Shown: positions 25,247 to 34,787 of the stretch, piece by piece
Layout: each line of letters starts with the position of its first letter
How positions within the stretch are numbered: the first letter of the stretch is position 1
Origin: Streptomyces lateritius
GTDB lineage: Bacteria > Actinomycetota > Actinomycetes > Streptomycetales > Streptomycetaceae
Assembly: GCF_014649715.1 (NCBI RefSeq)
Contig: NZ_BMTO01000019.1
Span: 79,336 to 143,335, forward strand
DNA length: 64,000 nucleotides
Direction: 5' to 3'
The notes under the pieces: model-generated
What the model saw: the letters and a program-made list of their open reading frames with translations, nothing else
Told to the model about the DNA's origin: nothing
Database searches by the model: none
Translations under genes and position numbers: made by a program

Positions 25247-26735
25247 TCTCGAGGAACACCGGGTTGGTGAAGGCGGCGAGCGCGCCCGGCAGGGGCGGCA
25301 GCGTCGCCGGGTGCCGGACCTCCGCCCGTACGTAGGTGGCGTACGCGGCCGTCGTCACCCACTCCACCGTCCCCTCGCCGGCCCCGCCCCCCTCACCGGC
25401 CCCGGGCAGCACCGACGTGTGCAGCACGCCCTGGTCCGTCACGAAGCGGACGGTACGGCCCGGGGCGCCGGTCGCCGTCAGCCGGACGGTGACGGGTTCG
25501 TCCGCCGCCACCCGCAGCCGCTCCCCGATACCGGCCGCCCGGCCGCGGCCGTCGGTCGCCGTGAAGGCCAACGACACCGACGAGGACTCGGCGACGTACG
25601 AACGGCCCGCGCGCAGGCCCGCCAGGATCGCCTCCCGGCTCAGGTCGTCGGCGAGCACCACCGTCTGCGGGGTGCCGACCCGGTCGGGGTCGCGGTGGGC
25701 GTCGCTGTTGCCCATCGCAGGCGTCCACCGGCCGGTGGCGAGCGCCGCGTCCCAGCCGGCCAGCGACACCTCGTCGTCCGGAGTGAACGGGCCGTTCCAC
25801 ACCTCCACCACGTCCGCCTCGCCGAAGCCGGACTTCCAGCCGCAGCCGATGCAGGTGGCGTGCGGATGCGCCGGGACGACCAGTCCGCCCGCCCGCCGGA
25901 TCTCCCGCGCGATCCGGCCGAAACGGTTCTCCCGCGCTCGGTAGCGCCAGTCCACGAAGGTGCCCGGATCGGTCCCCAGGGCCAGCACATGACCGTTGCG
26001 GGTGGTGATCTCCTCACCTAGGAGGATCAGCAGGTCGTCCCCCGCGAGCTCCGCCCATGCCCCGTGGCCGGCCTGGGTGTTGTGCTCGGTGGTGGTCAGG
26101 AAGTCGAGCCCGGCGGCGCGGGCGAGCGCGGCGACCTCGGCCGGGGTGCGCCGCCCGTCCGAGTACACCGTGTGCAGATGGCTGTCGCCGCGGTACCAGG
26201 CACGGCCGCGCCCCTCGGCCCGCTCGGGCGGGTAGGCGGGCCTCACGACCGGCTCCGGGGCGCCGAAGCGGAGGGTGATCGTCACGGTGTACGTGAGGCC
26301 CTGCGGCGCCACGGTGTACGGCGCGAGCACCACGAACCACGTCCCCGCCCTCAGCGGCCCGGCCACATAACCGGGGGTCGCCGCGTCGGTCCGTAGGAAG
26401 AACTCCTTGCGCGCGCCGCCCGACCAGCCCCGGAAGCCCTCGCCGCCGAGCTCCGTGCCGCGCTGGTCGAAGATCCCGATGTCGAGGGCGTTGCCCTGTG
26501 TCCCGGCGGGCACGGCCGGCCGCTCGTACGCGTACGAGACATGGATCTCGCGCACCCCGCGCGGGATCTCGACCGGCAGGTACACGTAGTCGGGGGAGCC
26601 GGGCGGCAGCGTGCCGCCGACGGTCTCGGTCCGGTCGCCGCCGCCCGCGTCGGCGTGCGCGAAGCTGACGCCTCCCAGGGCGAGGGTGGAGGCGACCCCG
26701 GTCGTGAGGAGCGTTCGTCTGGTCGGTGCGCTCAT
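25227..26735 (-). CDS. Tat-exported CehA/McbA-type PHP metallohydrolase
   Basis: A 502-residue exported hydrolase. The N-terminus MSAPTRRTLLTTGVASTLALGG...AHA is a twin-arginine signal. A beta-rich domain (about 40-190) precedes a PHP domain with metal motifs GDSHLHTVYSDG, TTTEHNT, GEEITT, VPAHPHATC and GNSDAHRD. CehA/McbA-like enzymes hydrolyse phosphoesters or carbamates. ATG 26735 is chosen to give the signal peptide; longer frames add only Arg-rich sequence. The 3' end overlaps the convergent acetyltransferase by 20 bp. Confidence 0.85.
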   Translation of the reverse strand: MSAPTRRTLLTTGVASTLALGGVSFAHADAGGGDRTETVGGTLPPGSPDYVYLPVEIPRGVREIHVSYAYERPAVPAGTQGNALDIGIFDQRGTELGGEGFRGWSGGARKEFFLRTDAATPGYVAGPLRAGTWFVVLAPYTVAPQGLTYTVTITLRFGAPEPVVRPAYPPERAEGRGRAWYRGDSHLHTVYSDGRRTPAEVAALARAAGLDFLTTTEHNTQAGHGAWAELAGDDLLILLGEEITTRNGHVLALGTDPGTFVDWRYRARENRFGRIAREIRRAGGLVVPAHPHATCIGCGWKSGFGEADVVEVWNGPFTPDDEVSLAGWDAALATGRWTPAMGNSDAHRDPDRVGTPQTVVLADDLSREAILAGLRAGRSYVAESSSVSLAFTATDGRGRAAGIGERLRVAADEPVTVRLTATGAPGRTVRFVTDQGVLHTSVLPGAGEGGGAGEGTVEWVTTAAYATYVRAEVRHPATLPPLPGALAAFTNPVFLEISPRTR

Positions 26736-26835
26736 GTCCGGCACCCTGGTATGAAGCCGTGAACTCCGGGGCAACGCAAGACCGCCTCGTGCCGCACCTC
26801 TCGGAAATCCCTGCCGCACGCCCTACGTTGCCCTC

Positions 26836-27666
26836 ATGCGGATCTCGACCACGATCTTCCTGACCGACGAGACCATCTCCCCCGTGCGGATCGCGCGCGA
26901 GCTGGAGGAGCGCGGCTTCGCCGGGCTCTACCTGCCCGAACACACCCACATCCCGGTCGAGCGGACGACCTCGTACCCGGCGGGCGGCACACTGCCGCGC
27001 GAGTACGGCCGCACCCTCGACCCCTTCGTGGCGCTCGGTCAGGCCGCCGCCGTCACCGAGCGGCTCGGGCTGGGCACCGGCATCACGCTGGTCACCCAGC
27101 ACGACCCGATCGCCCTGGCCAAGCAGATCGCCACCCTGGACCATCTGTCGGGCGGCCGTTTCACCCTCGGTGTCGGCTTCGGCTGGAACAGGGAGGAGGC
27201 CGCCGACCACGGCGTGGAGTGGGCGACGCGCCGCGAACTCGGCCGGGAGCGGATGGCGTTGATGCGAGCCCTGTGGGCGGAGGAACCCACCCCCTACGAA
27301 GGCCGGTTCGGGATCTCGGTACGCGCCTCCCACGCGTACCCGAAGCCGGCCGGCGGCGCGCCCCGCATCCTGGTCGGCGGGGCGGCGGGACCGAAGCTCT
27401 TCGCGCAGATCGCGGAGTACGCGGACGGCTGGATGCCGATCGGCGGGCGGGGTCTGAGCGAGACCGTCCCGGTGCTGCGCGAGGCCTGGGAGGAGGCGGG
27501 CCGCGGCCCCGGGGCGCCGCAGGTGGTGCCGTACGCGGTCCTGCCGAACCCGGGGAAGCTCGCGCACTACGAGGAGTCGGGGTGCGAGGAGGTCGTCCTG
27601 CAGCTTCCGCCGGCGGACGAGACGGAGGTGTTGCGCGTCCTGGACGACTACGCGAAGTACCTCTGA
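26836..27666 (+). CDS. LLM-class F420-dependent oxidoreductase
   Basis: A 276-residue LLM protein: MRISTTIFLTDETISPVRIARELEERGF, the loop LVTQHDPIALAKQIATLDHLSGGRFTLGVGFGWNREE, and ILVGGAAGPKLFAQIAEYADGW. This is the actinobacterial F420 subfamily. There is no Shine-Dalgarno; TACGTT at 26824-26829 is positioned as a -10 that would start transcription at the ATG, so the message is probably leaderless. No 15-bp operator nearby, so it is apparently outside that regulon. Confidence 0.85.
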   Translation: MRISTTIFLTDETISPVRIARELEERGFAGLYLPEHTHIPVERTTSYPAGGTLPREYGRTLDPFVALGQAAAVTERLGLGTGITLVTQHDPIALAKQIATLDHLSGGRFTLGVGFGWNREEAADHGVEWATRRELGRERMALMRALWAEEPTPYEGRFGISVRASHAYPKPAGGAPRILVGGAAGPKLFAQIAEYADGWMPIGGRGLSETVPVLREAWEEAGRGPGAPQVVPYAVLPNPGKLAHYEESGCEEVVLQLPPADETEVLRVLDDYAKYL

Positions 27667-27694
27667 GATTCCTGAGACCTCGGAGACCTGAGCC

Positions 27695-28318
27695 TCACCG
27701 CAGCGTGGGCGGCTCCAGGTCCTCGACGGCCTGCTCGCCCTGGCCGCCGGCCGGGTCGTAGGCGCACGGCATGCCGGTGAACCCTTCGAGGGTCTGCCAG
27801 TGGGACCGCCAGGTGAAGGACAACCGGTCGTCGTCGCCCTTGCGCGCCCGCAGCTCCCGGTTGTCGCCCACCGTCTCGTAGTCGGTGACCGTCCACCCGG
27901 TCGTCTTCAGGTGCGCGTGCAGCCGGCGCAGGGCCGCCGCGCCCTCCGCCTCGTCGACCGCGTCGAGCCGCCACTCGTGGTAGAGGTGGTACGAGCGAGG
28001 CTCGGGCGTGTCGTCGACGCCCTCGATGCCGCGGGGGTGACAGACGCTGCCCGAGATCCGGTTGTCGGCCTCCGCGCGCTCACCGCTGCGCACGGCCGGC
28101 AACGGACGGCCGATGCCCGCCGCGTCGTACATCTCCTGCGACCGGTCCGTCGCCCGCCGCGCCATCTCGGCCGGCGGCACGACCGGGAAGTCCTCGCCGG
28201 TCGCCCGGTCGACGGCGTACCAGACGACCAGCCCGACGATCAGCAGCACGGGCAGGGCGACGACGCCGAGGACGACGTACAGGCCGGTACGGAGACGGCG
28301 GCGGGTGGGATCGTTCAT
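27695..28318 (-). CDS. single-pass membrane protein, unknown function
   Basis: A 207-residue protein with a basic N-terminus (MNDPTRRRLRTG), one transmembrane segment (about 13-35) and an extracytoplasmic domain with two cysteines (SVCHPRG and GMPCAYD) that may pair. The domain (AALRRLHAHLKTTGWTVTDYETVGDN) resembles that of the next upstream lipoprotein, so the two may be paralogues. Confidence 0.65.
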   Translation of the reverse strand: MNDPTRRRLRTGLYVVLGVVALPVLLIVGLVVWYAVDRATGEDFPVVPPAEMARRATDRSQEMYDAAGIGRPLPAVRSGERAEADNRISGSVCHPRGIEGVDDTPEPRSYHLYHEWRLDAVDEAEGAAALRRLHAHLKTTGWTVTDYETVGDNRELRARKGDDDRLSFTWRSHWQTLEGFTGMPCAYDPAGGQGEQAVEDLEPPTLR

Positions 28319-28389
28319 GGCACCGACGCTACGGGCGGGCCCGGGGGCCGGGATCCGTACGAGGGCCCAGGGCGACGGGGCCCAGGTAC

Positions 28390-28896
28390 TCAGGACTCCT
28401 GGAAACAGCGGGAGACGACGGTGATGGAGAGGACGGAGGTCGGGTCCTTGTCGTCGCGGTTGTCCATCAGCCGGAGATCGGCGGAGAAATCGCCGTCGGG
28501 CGAGTCCGCGACGATCGTGGGCGTCTTCGCCCTACTGGTGTCCGGGCCGTCCGAGACGATCTTCCAACCCTTCTCCGGGAGGGCTCGGCGCAGTGCCGCG
28601 TAGGCCTTCTCCAGCTCCTCGAAGGGGAGGTCGTAGATGCTCCAGCTATGGCGCAGATGGATGACCTGCCCTTCGGGCTCGTAGCCGTCACAGTCGAGCG
28701 GCAGCGGCCCGGGCTTTGTGATCTTCCCGTTCTTCACGCCGGTCATGTCGAGAAGGCTGCTGGAGGCGCGCTGTACGCCCTCCCGCATCCGGACGGTGTC
28801 GCGCACCTCTGCGGTCTTCTTGTCCATCGTCGAACATCCTGTCAGGAGTGCGCACGCCAGCAGGACGGGCACGGCCAGTCTCAGTCGCTTAGTCAA
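28390..28896 (-). CDS. small lipoprotein
   Basis: A 168-residue lipoprotein: signal peptide MTKRLRLAVPVLLACALL, lipobox LTGC with Cys21. The exported domain has paired cysteines (PLDCDGY and VSRCFQES) and ELEKAYAALRRALPEKGWKIVSDGPD, similar to the neighbouring 207-residue membrane protein. Its start overlaps the end of the 608-residue hydrolase gene by 8 bp, so the two are an operon. Function unknown. Confidence 0.75.
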   Translation of the reverse strand: MTKRLRLAVPVLLACALLTGCSTMDKKTAEVRDTVRMREGVQRASSSLLDMTGVKNGKITKPGPLPLDCDGYEPEGQVIHLRHSWSIYDLPFEELEKAYAALRRALPEKGWKIVSDGPDTSRAKTPTIVADSPDGDFSADLRLMDNRDDKDPTSVLSITVVSRCFQES

Positions 28897-30715
28897 GAGT
28901 CACCTTGTCGTGTAGGCCGGCGATGACGGCCCCCTGGTTGAACAGGCTGTTCCGGCCCGGTACCCAGAAATCACCGTGGTCCTTCGCGTCGCTCGCCATG
29001 ATGTTCCCCCCGAAACCCTTGTCCGTGGGGATCGTGAAGCCCTCCCCATGCCCCACGAGCCTGCCGCCCTGCCGGACGAGAACGTCGTCTCCGTCGCCGC
29101 CCATGGCCCAGACGTGCTCCTTGCCCACGCCCAGGTCGCTCGCGTGCTCCACCTGCATGCCGGGGCTGCCGACCGCGATGATGTCGTCCGCGAGCGGCCC
29201 GGCGCCCCGGTCCTGCTGGGTGGCCATGCCGGCGACCGTGGAGCCGTAGCTGTGACCCATCACGGTCGTGTGCGACCTGTCGGGGCCGCCTTGGGCGGTC
29301 TCCATGCCGTTCATGAACTGCCGCAGCGTCGGGGCCCCCTCCTCCCCGTACTTGTTGAGCGTGGCCGCCGGGATGTCGTTCGGCGCGTTGTAGTCGAACC
29401 AGGTGATCGTGGAGACGCTCTGGTTCGGTACCAAGCCGTTGGTCTGCGACCACAGGGCGTCGGTGCGCCCGAGGTCACCTTCGATGTCCGACAGCTTCGT
29501 TTTCGTCCCCGGCACGTACACGGCCGTGTGGTCCGCCGTGTCCGGGTTGCCGTTCGCGAGGATGACCCGGCCGTCATCCTTCTCCGCGTCGAACTTCAGC
29601 AGGTACGCCTCCGGCATGCCGCTGCCCGCCGGGCGCTCCAGGCGGCTCTCGATGGCGTTCATGCCGTGCAGCCAGCCCTTGAGGTCCGCCTGGCGGCCTT
29701 CGTACTTGTGGTGCCAGTCGAGCCACTTCTGGCTGTACACCATGCCGCCGCGCGCGCCGTACGAGACCAGCTTCGGCTTCGGCTCCGGCGGGATCCCCGC
29801 CAGCTCGATCTCGTACTTCGCCTTCGACTCGGCGAACACCATCCGGTTCGCGTCGTCGCGCACCGTCGACGGGATGCCGTCGAGCGCGCCGACGGACGCC
29901 GGGAAGAGCGTGGCGTACTCGTCACGCTGCTCCTGGGTGAGCCCGTTCCACCACTTGGCGTTCTCCTCGGTGCTCCTGCCCTGCGGGATGTCGCTCGCGG
30001 CGACGTACTTGCCGGCCGCGTCCTGGAGGCGCTTGGTGTCGGCCGCCGCGTCCGCGAGGTCCTTGTTCTCGACCTTGAGGCCGGGGTCGGCCTTCAGGTG
30101 GCGCAGGACCCCGGAGTAGCGGCCGTCGATCTCGTTGGCCTCGCGGACGGCGGCGGCGATCGCGTTGGCGACGGCCTGGGCCTTGGCCTGGTTCGGGTTG
30201 CCGCCGCCGAGGCCCGGATACAGGCCCGGCGGGTTCAGGAGCGGCGAGTTGCCCTGCCCCTGGTACATCGGCGGGGCGGTGGGGGAGAAGAGGCCGAACT
30301 GCGAGCCGTTGGCGGTGCCGCCCGGGATCGGCTTCTTGTCGATGAGGTTCTCGCCGCCGGCCGGGTACTCGACCGAGCCGTCGGCGTGGACGGTGAACTT
30401 GAGGTTCTCGGCGTCTTCCAGGGCCTGCTTGAGCTTCTTCTGGGGGGCGGCGAGTTCGGCGGCGAGGCCGTTGAGGGCGGTGCGGACGAGCCCGCACTCG
30501 GTGTGCAGGTACTGGTAGTTGCGGGCGAGCTGGTCGAGGTCGGCCTCGGCCGCCTCGGCCGCCTTTCCCTCCTGCGACTTCCGGATCCTCGCGAGCATCT
30601 CGTTGTCGACGCGGTCCTTGTCGGCGTTGGAGCGGGAGCTGACCTTGCCCCAGCCGTCGGCCGCGTCGGTGTACTCGTTCAGCTTGACGTCGCGCAGTTG
30701 CTGCCAGGTGGGCAC
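28889..30715 (-). CDS. DUF1023-like alpha/beta hydrolase with WXG100-like N-terminus
   Basis: A 608-residue protein from GTG 30715, with GGGAG 10 nt upstream. The first 120 residues are helical and charged (MPTWQQLRDVKLNEYTDAADGW...) and resemble WXG100-type helical pairs. The C-terminal domain contains SHTTVMGHSYGSTVAGMA with the nucleophile Ser in GHSYGS, preceded by STITWFDYNAP, the pattern of the DUF1023 alpha/beta hydrolases. No classical signal peptide; type VII-like secretion is conceivable. It forms an operon with the lipoprotein gene. Confidence 0.75.
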   Translation of the reverse strand: MPTWQQLRDVKLNEYTDAADGWGKVSSRSNADKDRVDNEMLARIRKSQEGKAAEAAEADLDQLARNYQYLHTECGLVRTALNGLAAELAAPQKKLKQALEDAENLKFTVHADGSVEYPAGGENLIDKKPIPGGTANGSQFGLFSPTAPPMYQGQGNSPLLNPPGLYPGLGGGNPNQAKAQAVANAIAAAVREANEIDGRYSGVLRHLKADPGLKVENKDLADAAADTKRLQDAAGKYVAASDIPQGRSTEENAKWWNGLTQEQRDEYATLFPASVGALDGIPSTVRDDANRMVFAESKAKYEIELAGIPPEPKPKLVSYGARGGMVYSQKWLDWHHKYEGRQADLKGWLHGMNAIESRLERPAGSGMPEAYLLKFDAEKDDGRVILANGNPDTADHTAVYVPGTKTKLSDIEGDLGRTDALWSQTNGLVPNQSVSTITWFDYNAPNDIPAATLNKYGEEGAPTLRQFMNGMETAQGGPDRSHTTVMGHSYGSTVAGMATQQDRGAGPLADDIIAVGSPGMQVEHASDLGVGKEHVWAMGGDGDDVLVRQGGRLVGHGEGFTIPTDKGFGGNIMASDAKDHGDFWVPGRNSLFNQGAVIAGLHDKVTLD

Positions 30716-30956
30716 CGGCGCTCAGCTCCCGTACGTCGGCCGGGAGGGCGGCGCGGGCCACCGGGTTTCGAACGTCACCAGATTCCCCCGAGAATGTGAT
30801 CATCAGCTGCCGGGCGTCATCGTATGCAGTCGCGGGCGGGGGCGGATGAGTACTCCTACTCATCGCCGTGATCTCCGCGATCTCCGTGATCGCCGTGGTC
30901 TCCGGGGTTGTCCACAGGCCCCACCGCAGGTCACGGTCGGCTCGTATGCTCGACGC

Positions 30957-33539
30957 ATGACGGATCACCAGCCCGGACGGCCCACCGAGAACGCCATGCG
31001 CCGTGCCCTCAGGCGAGCCAGGGACGGGGTGGCGCTCGACGTCACCGAGGCCGCCGTGCTCCTCCAGGCGCGCGGGGGCGACCTGGAGGACCTGGCCGCT
31101 TCGGCGGCCCGGGTGCGGGACGCCGGTCTCGAGCAGGCCGGCCGGCCCGGTGTCATCACGTACTCGAAGAGCGTGTTCATCCCGCTCACCCGGCTCTGCC
31201 GGGACAAGTGCCACTACTGCACGTTCGTGACCGTGCCGGGCAAGCTGCGCCGGGCCGGGCACGGCATGTTCATGTCTCCGGACGAGGTCCTGGACATCGC
31301 CCGCCGGGGCGCCGAACTGGGCTGCAAGGAAGCGCTGATCACGCTCGGCGACAAGCCCGAGGACCGCTGGCCCGAGGCGCGCGAGTGGCTGGACGCGCAC
31401 GGATACGACGACACCCTGGCATACGTACGAGCCATGGCGATCCGGATCCTGGAGGAGACCGGACTGCTGCCCCATCTCAATCCGGGCGTGCTGTCCTGGA
31501 CGGACTTCCAGCGGCTCAAGCCGGTGGCCCCCTCCATGGGGATGATGCTGGAGACGACGGCCACCCGGCTGTGGTCCGAGCCCGGCGGCCCGCACCACGG
31601 CTCCCCGGACAAGGAACCGGCCGTGCGGCTGCGGGTCCTGGAGGACGCCGGACGCTCCTCCGTCCCCTTCACCAGCGGGCTGCTCATCGGCATCGGCGAG
31701 ACGTACGAGGAGCGGGCCGAGTCGCTCTTCGCGCTGCGCAAGGTCTCCCGCGCCTACCACTCCATCCAGGAGCTGATCATCCAGAACTTCCGCGCCAAGC
31801 CGGACACGGCGATGCGCGGCATGCCGGACGCGGACCTCGACGACCTGGTCGCCACGATCGCCGTCGCCCGGCACATCATGGGCCCCTCGGCCTGCCTGCA
31901 GGCCCCGCCGAACCTCGTCGACGAGGAGTACGGACGGCTGATCGGCGCAGGCATCGACGACTGGGGCGGGGTCTCGCCGCTCACCATCGACCATGTGAAC
32001 CCCGAGCGGCCCTGGCCGCAGATCGACACGCTCGCCGAGAAGTCCCGCGCGGCCGGCTTCGAGCTGCGCGAACGCCTCTGCGTCTACCCGGAGTTCGTCG
32101 GCCGTGGCGAGCCCTGGCTCGACCCGCGTCTCCTCCCGCACGTCCGCGCCCTCGCCGACCCGGAGACGGGTCTGGCGAACCCGGAGGCCCCGGTGCGCGG
32201 GCTGCCCTGGCAGGAGCCGGACGAGGCGTTCACCGCCACGGGCCGGACCGACCTGCATCGCACCATCGACATCACCGGCCGCACCCACGACCGCCGGGAC
32301 GACTTCGACGAGGCGTACGGGGACTGGGAGTCGCTGCGCGAGGCGGCGGCGCCGGGCATGGTCCCCCAGCGCATCGACACCGATGCCCGCGAGGCCCTCG
32401 CCGTCGCCGCCGACGACCCGACGCGGCTCACCGACGACCAGGCCCTGGCCCTGCTCCACGCCGACGGGCCGGCGCTCGACGCGCTGACCCGGATCGCGGA
32501 CGACGTCCGCCGGTCGGTGGCCGGCGAGGACGTCACGTACGTCGTCACGCGGAACATCAACTTCACCAACGTCTGCTACACCGGCTGCCGTTTCTGCGCC
32601 TTCGCCCAGCGCCGCACCGACGCCGACGCGTACACCCTCTCCCTGGACCAGGTCGCCGACCGGGCCGAGCAGGCGTGGGAGGTCGGCGCGGTCGAGGTGT
32701 GCATGCAGGGCGGCATCCACCCGGACCTGCCGGGCACGGCCTACTTCGACATCGCGCGGGCCGTGAAGGAACGCGTCCCGGGCATGCACGTGCACGCCTT
32801 CTCCCCGATGGAGGTCGTCAACGGAGCGACGCGTACGGGCCTTTCGATACGGGAGTGGCTGACGGCGGCGAAGGAGGCCGGGCTCGACTCGATCCCCGGC
32901 ACGGCGGCCGAGATCCTCGACGACGAGGTCCGCTGGGTCCTCACCAAGGGCAAGCTGCCCACGGCCACCTGGATCGAGGTGATCACCACGGCCCATGAGC
33001 TGGGCATCCGCTCCTCGTCCACGATGATGTACGGGCATGTGGACCAGCCCCGCCACTGGCTCGGTCACTTCCGCACGCTGTCACGCATCCAGCGGGAGAC
33101 CGGTGGCTTCACCGAGTTCGTGACACTCCCCTTCATCCACACCAACGCCCCCGTCTATCTCGCGGGCATCGCCCGACCCGGCCCGACGGTCCGGGACAAC
33201 CGGGCGGTCACGGCCATGGCCCGGCTCCTCCTCCACCCGCACATCCCGAACATCCAGACCAGCTGGGTGAAGCTGGGCGCGGACGGCGCGGCCGAGATGC
33301 TCCGCTCGGGCGCCAACGACCTCGGCGGCACGCTGATGGAGGAGACGATCTCCCGGATGGCGGGCTCCAGCTACGGCTCGTACCGCTCGGTCAAGGATCT
33401 CGTCGCCATCGCGGAGGCGGCCGGGCGGCCCTCCCGCCCCCGCACGACGCTGTACGGCGAGGTCCCCGAGGAGCGGATCAGGGCGGCCCGGGCCTCCGAC
33501 GGGCACCTCCCGGAGCTGCTGCCGGTCCTGCCAGACTGA
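30957..33539 (+). CDS. fbiC: 7,8-didemethyl-8-hydroxy-5-deazariboflavin (Fo) synthase FbiC
   Basis: An 860-residue fusion of two radical-SAM enzymes that makes Fo, the chromophore of F420, from tyrosine and 5-amino-6-ribitylaminouracil. The CofG-like half has the cluster motif C81-x3-C85-x2-C88 (CRDKCHYC); the CofH-like half has C540/C544/C547 (CYTGCRFC). Length matches actinobacterial FbiC. ATG 30957 starts MTDHQPGRPTEN; no strong Shine-Dalgarno is seen. Two F420-type LLM enzymes are encoded in the window. Confidence 0.95.
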   Translation: MTDHQPGRPTENAMRRALRRARDGVALDVTEAAVLLQARGGDLEDLAASAARVRDAGLEQAGRPGVITYSKSVFIPLTRLCRDKCHYCTFVTVPGKLRRAGHGMFMSPDEVLDIARRGAELGCKEALITLGDKPEDRWPEAREWLDAHGYDDTLAYVRAMAIRILEETGLLPHLNPGVLSWTDFQRLKPVAPSMGMMLETTATRLWSEPGGPHHGSPDKEPAVRLRVLEDAGRSSVPFTSGLLIGIGETYEERAESLFALRKVSRAYHSIQELIIQNFRAKPDTAMRGMPDADLDDLVATIAVARHIMGPSACLQAPPNLVDEEYGRLIGAGIDDWGGVSPLTIDHVNPERPWPQIDTLAEKSRAAGFELRERLCVYPEFVGRGEPWLDPRLLPHVRALADPETGLANPEAPVRGLPWQEPDEAFTATGRTDLHRTIDITGRTHDRRDDFDEAYGDWESLREAAAPGMVPQRIDTDAREALAVAADDPTRLTDDQALALLHADGPALDALTRIADDVRRSVAGEDVTYVVTRNINFTNVCYTGCRFCAFAQRRTDADAYTLSLDQVADRAEQAWEVGAVEVCMQGGIHPDLPGTAYFDIARAVKERVPGMHVHAFSPMEVVNGATRTGLSIREWLTAAKEAGLDSIPGTAAEILDDEVRWVLTKGKLPTATWIEVITTAHELGIRSSSTMMYGHVDQPRHWLGHFRTLSRIQRETGGFTEFVTLPFIHTNAPVYLAGIARPGPTVRDNRAVTAMARLLLHPHIPNIQTSWVKLGADGAAEMLRSGANDLGGTLMEETISRMAGSSYGSYRSVKDLVAIAEAAGRPSRPRTTLYGEVPEERIRAARASDGHLPELLPVLPD

Positions 33540-33668
33540 GCCAAACCCGGTCCTGAAGGGCGTCCGATCACATAACGTTCCGACCCCCGAACGCGCGTAC
33601 CCGGTCGATTACAGTGCTGCGGCAGACCAGACCTGCGTCAGACCTGCGTCACCGGGGGAGGGCACGTC

Positions 33669-34787
33669 GTGACCACAACCGCCGCGGCCGTGTGGGGCCG
33701 TGCCGAGCAGCAGGACTTCCGGGCCCGGGTCCGGGGCTGCCTCCTCGGCGGCGCTGTCGGCGACGCGTTCGGCGCGGGCGTGGCCGGGCTCACCCTGGAG
33801 GAGATACGGGCCGCCCACGGGCCCGAAGGACTCACCGAACCGGTGCCCGCGTACGGCAGACGCGGGGCCGTCACCGCCGCCACGCAGATGACCCTGTTCA
33901 CCGTCGACGGGCTCATCCGCGCCCAGGTCCGCCGCGACACCGGCGCCTGGCACCCGCCCACCGACGTCCACCGGGCCCATCTGCGCTGGGCCGCCACCCA
34001 GCGCGACTGGGGCCCCGACGAGCGGCGCAAGGACAACGGCTGGCTCGCCCGGGAGGAGTGGCTCTACGCCCGCCGCGACCCGGCCCGCTCCTGCCTGACC
34101 GGCTTCGGCGACGAGATCCTCGGCACCCTGGACCGGCCCAAGAACCCCGACGCGACCGACTCCGGCGCCCTGGTCCGCTCGGCCCCCTTCGGGCTCCTGG
34201 TGGGCTGGGAGCCCCAGCTGGTGTGCCAGCTGGCCGTGGAGTGCGCGGCGCAGACCCACGGCGACCCGGCCGCGTACCTCGCGGCCGGCGCCCTCGCCGT
34301 GGTCGTGCACGGGCTCGCGCGCGGCGAGAGCGTGGACGGCGCGGTGCAGCGGGCGCTCGGCCAGCTCGCCCCGCGCCCCGGCCACGAGCCCGTCACCGAC
34401 GCGCTGCAGCACGCGCTGGGGGCCGTACGCCAGGGGATGCCGAACGCGGCCCGGGTGACCGCGCTCGGCGCGGACGAGGACCGGGCGGAGAACCTGCTCG
34501 CCGCCGCCGTCTACTGCGCGCTGGTCGGCGAGGACATCCGCCACGGGCTGCGCCTCGCGGTCAACCACGACGGGCCGTCGGCGGCGGCGGGAGCGGTGAC
34601 CGGCGCGCTGCTCGGCGCCCTGCACGGCGAGACGGCCCTCCCGCCGGCCTGGCTGGCCGAACTGGAGGGCCGTGCGACGGTCCTGGAGCTCGCGGACGAC
34701 TTCGCGATGGAGATGACCCAGGGGGCCGCTCTGCACAGCCCCTCGGAGTCGTCGCCCGGCTGGCTCGCCCGCTACCCCAGGGGCTGA
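33669..34787 (+). CDS. ADP-ribosylglycohydrolase-like protein, degenerate metal sites
   Basis: A 372-residue member of the ARH/DraG fold, starting at GTG 33669 with GGGGAGGG upstream. GCLLGGAVGDAFG (23-35) keeps the first Asp. The usual TDDT motif, which binds the magnesium pair, reads T69-A-A-T72 (AVTAATQM), and the C-terminal GDxDS/T motif is replaced by NHDGPSAAAG. Most catalytic metal ligands are therefore missing, so it is probably a binding-only paralogue. The 3' end overlaps the convergent symporter gene by 16 bp. Confidence 0.8.
   Translation: MTTTAAAVWGRAEQQDFRARVRGCLLGGAVGDAFGAGVAGLTLEEIRAAHGPEGLTEPVPAYGRRGAVTAATQMTLFTVDGLIRAQVRRDTGAWHPPTDVHRAHLRWAATQRDWGPDERRKDNGWLAREEWLYARRDPARSCLTGFGDEILGTLDRPKNPDATDSGALVRSAPFGLLVGWEPQLVCQLAVECAAQTHGDPAAYLAAGALAVVVHGLARGESVDGAVQRALGQLAPRPGHEPVTDALQHALGAVRQGMPNAARVTALGADEDRAENLLAAAVYCALVGEDIRHGLRLAVNHDGPSAAAGAVTGALLGALHGETALPPAWLAELEGRATVLELADDFAMEMTQGAALHSPSESSPGWLARYPRG

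Noticed and set aside
30841..30905. Degenerate GTGATCTCCG repeats before fbiC, considered as a CRISPR-like or regulatory array
   Set aside because: Units are about 10 bp, imperfect and without spacers; probably slippage. No CRISPR array is seen anywhere in the window.
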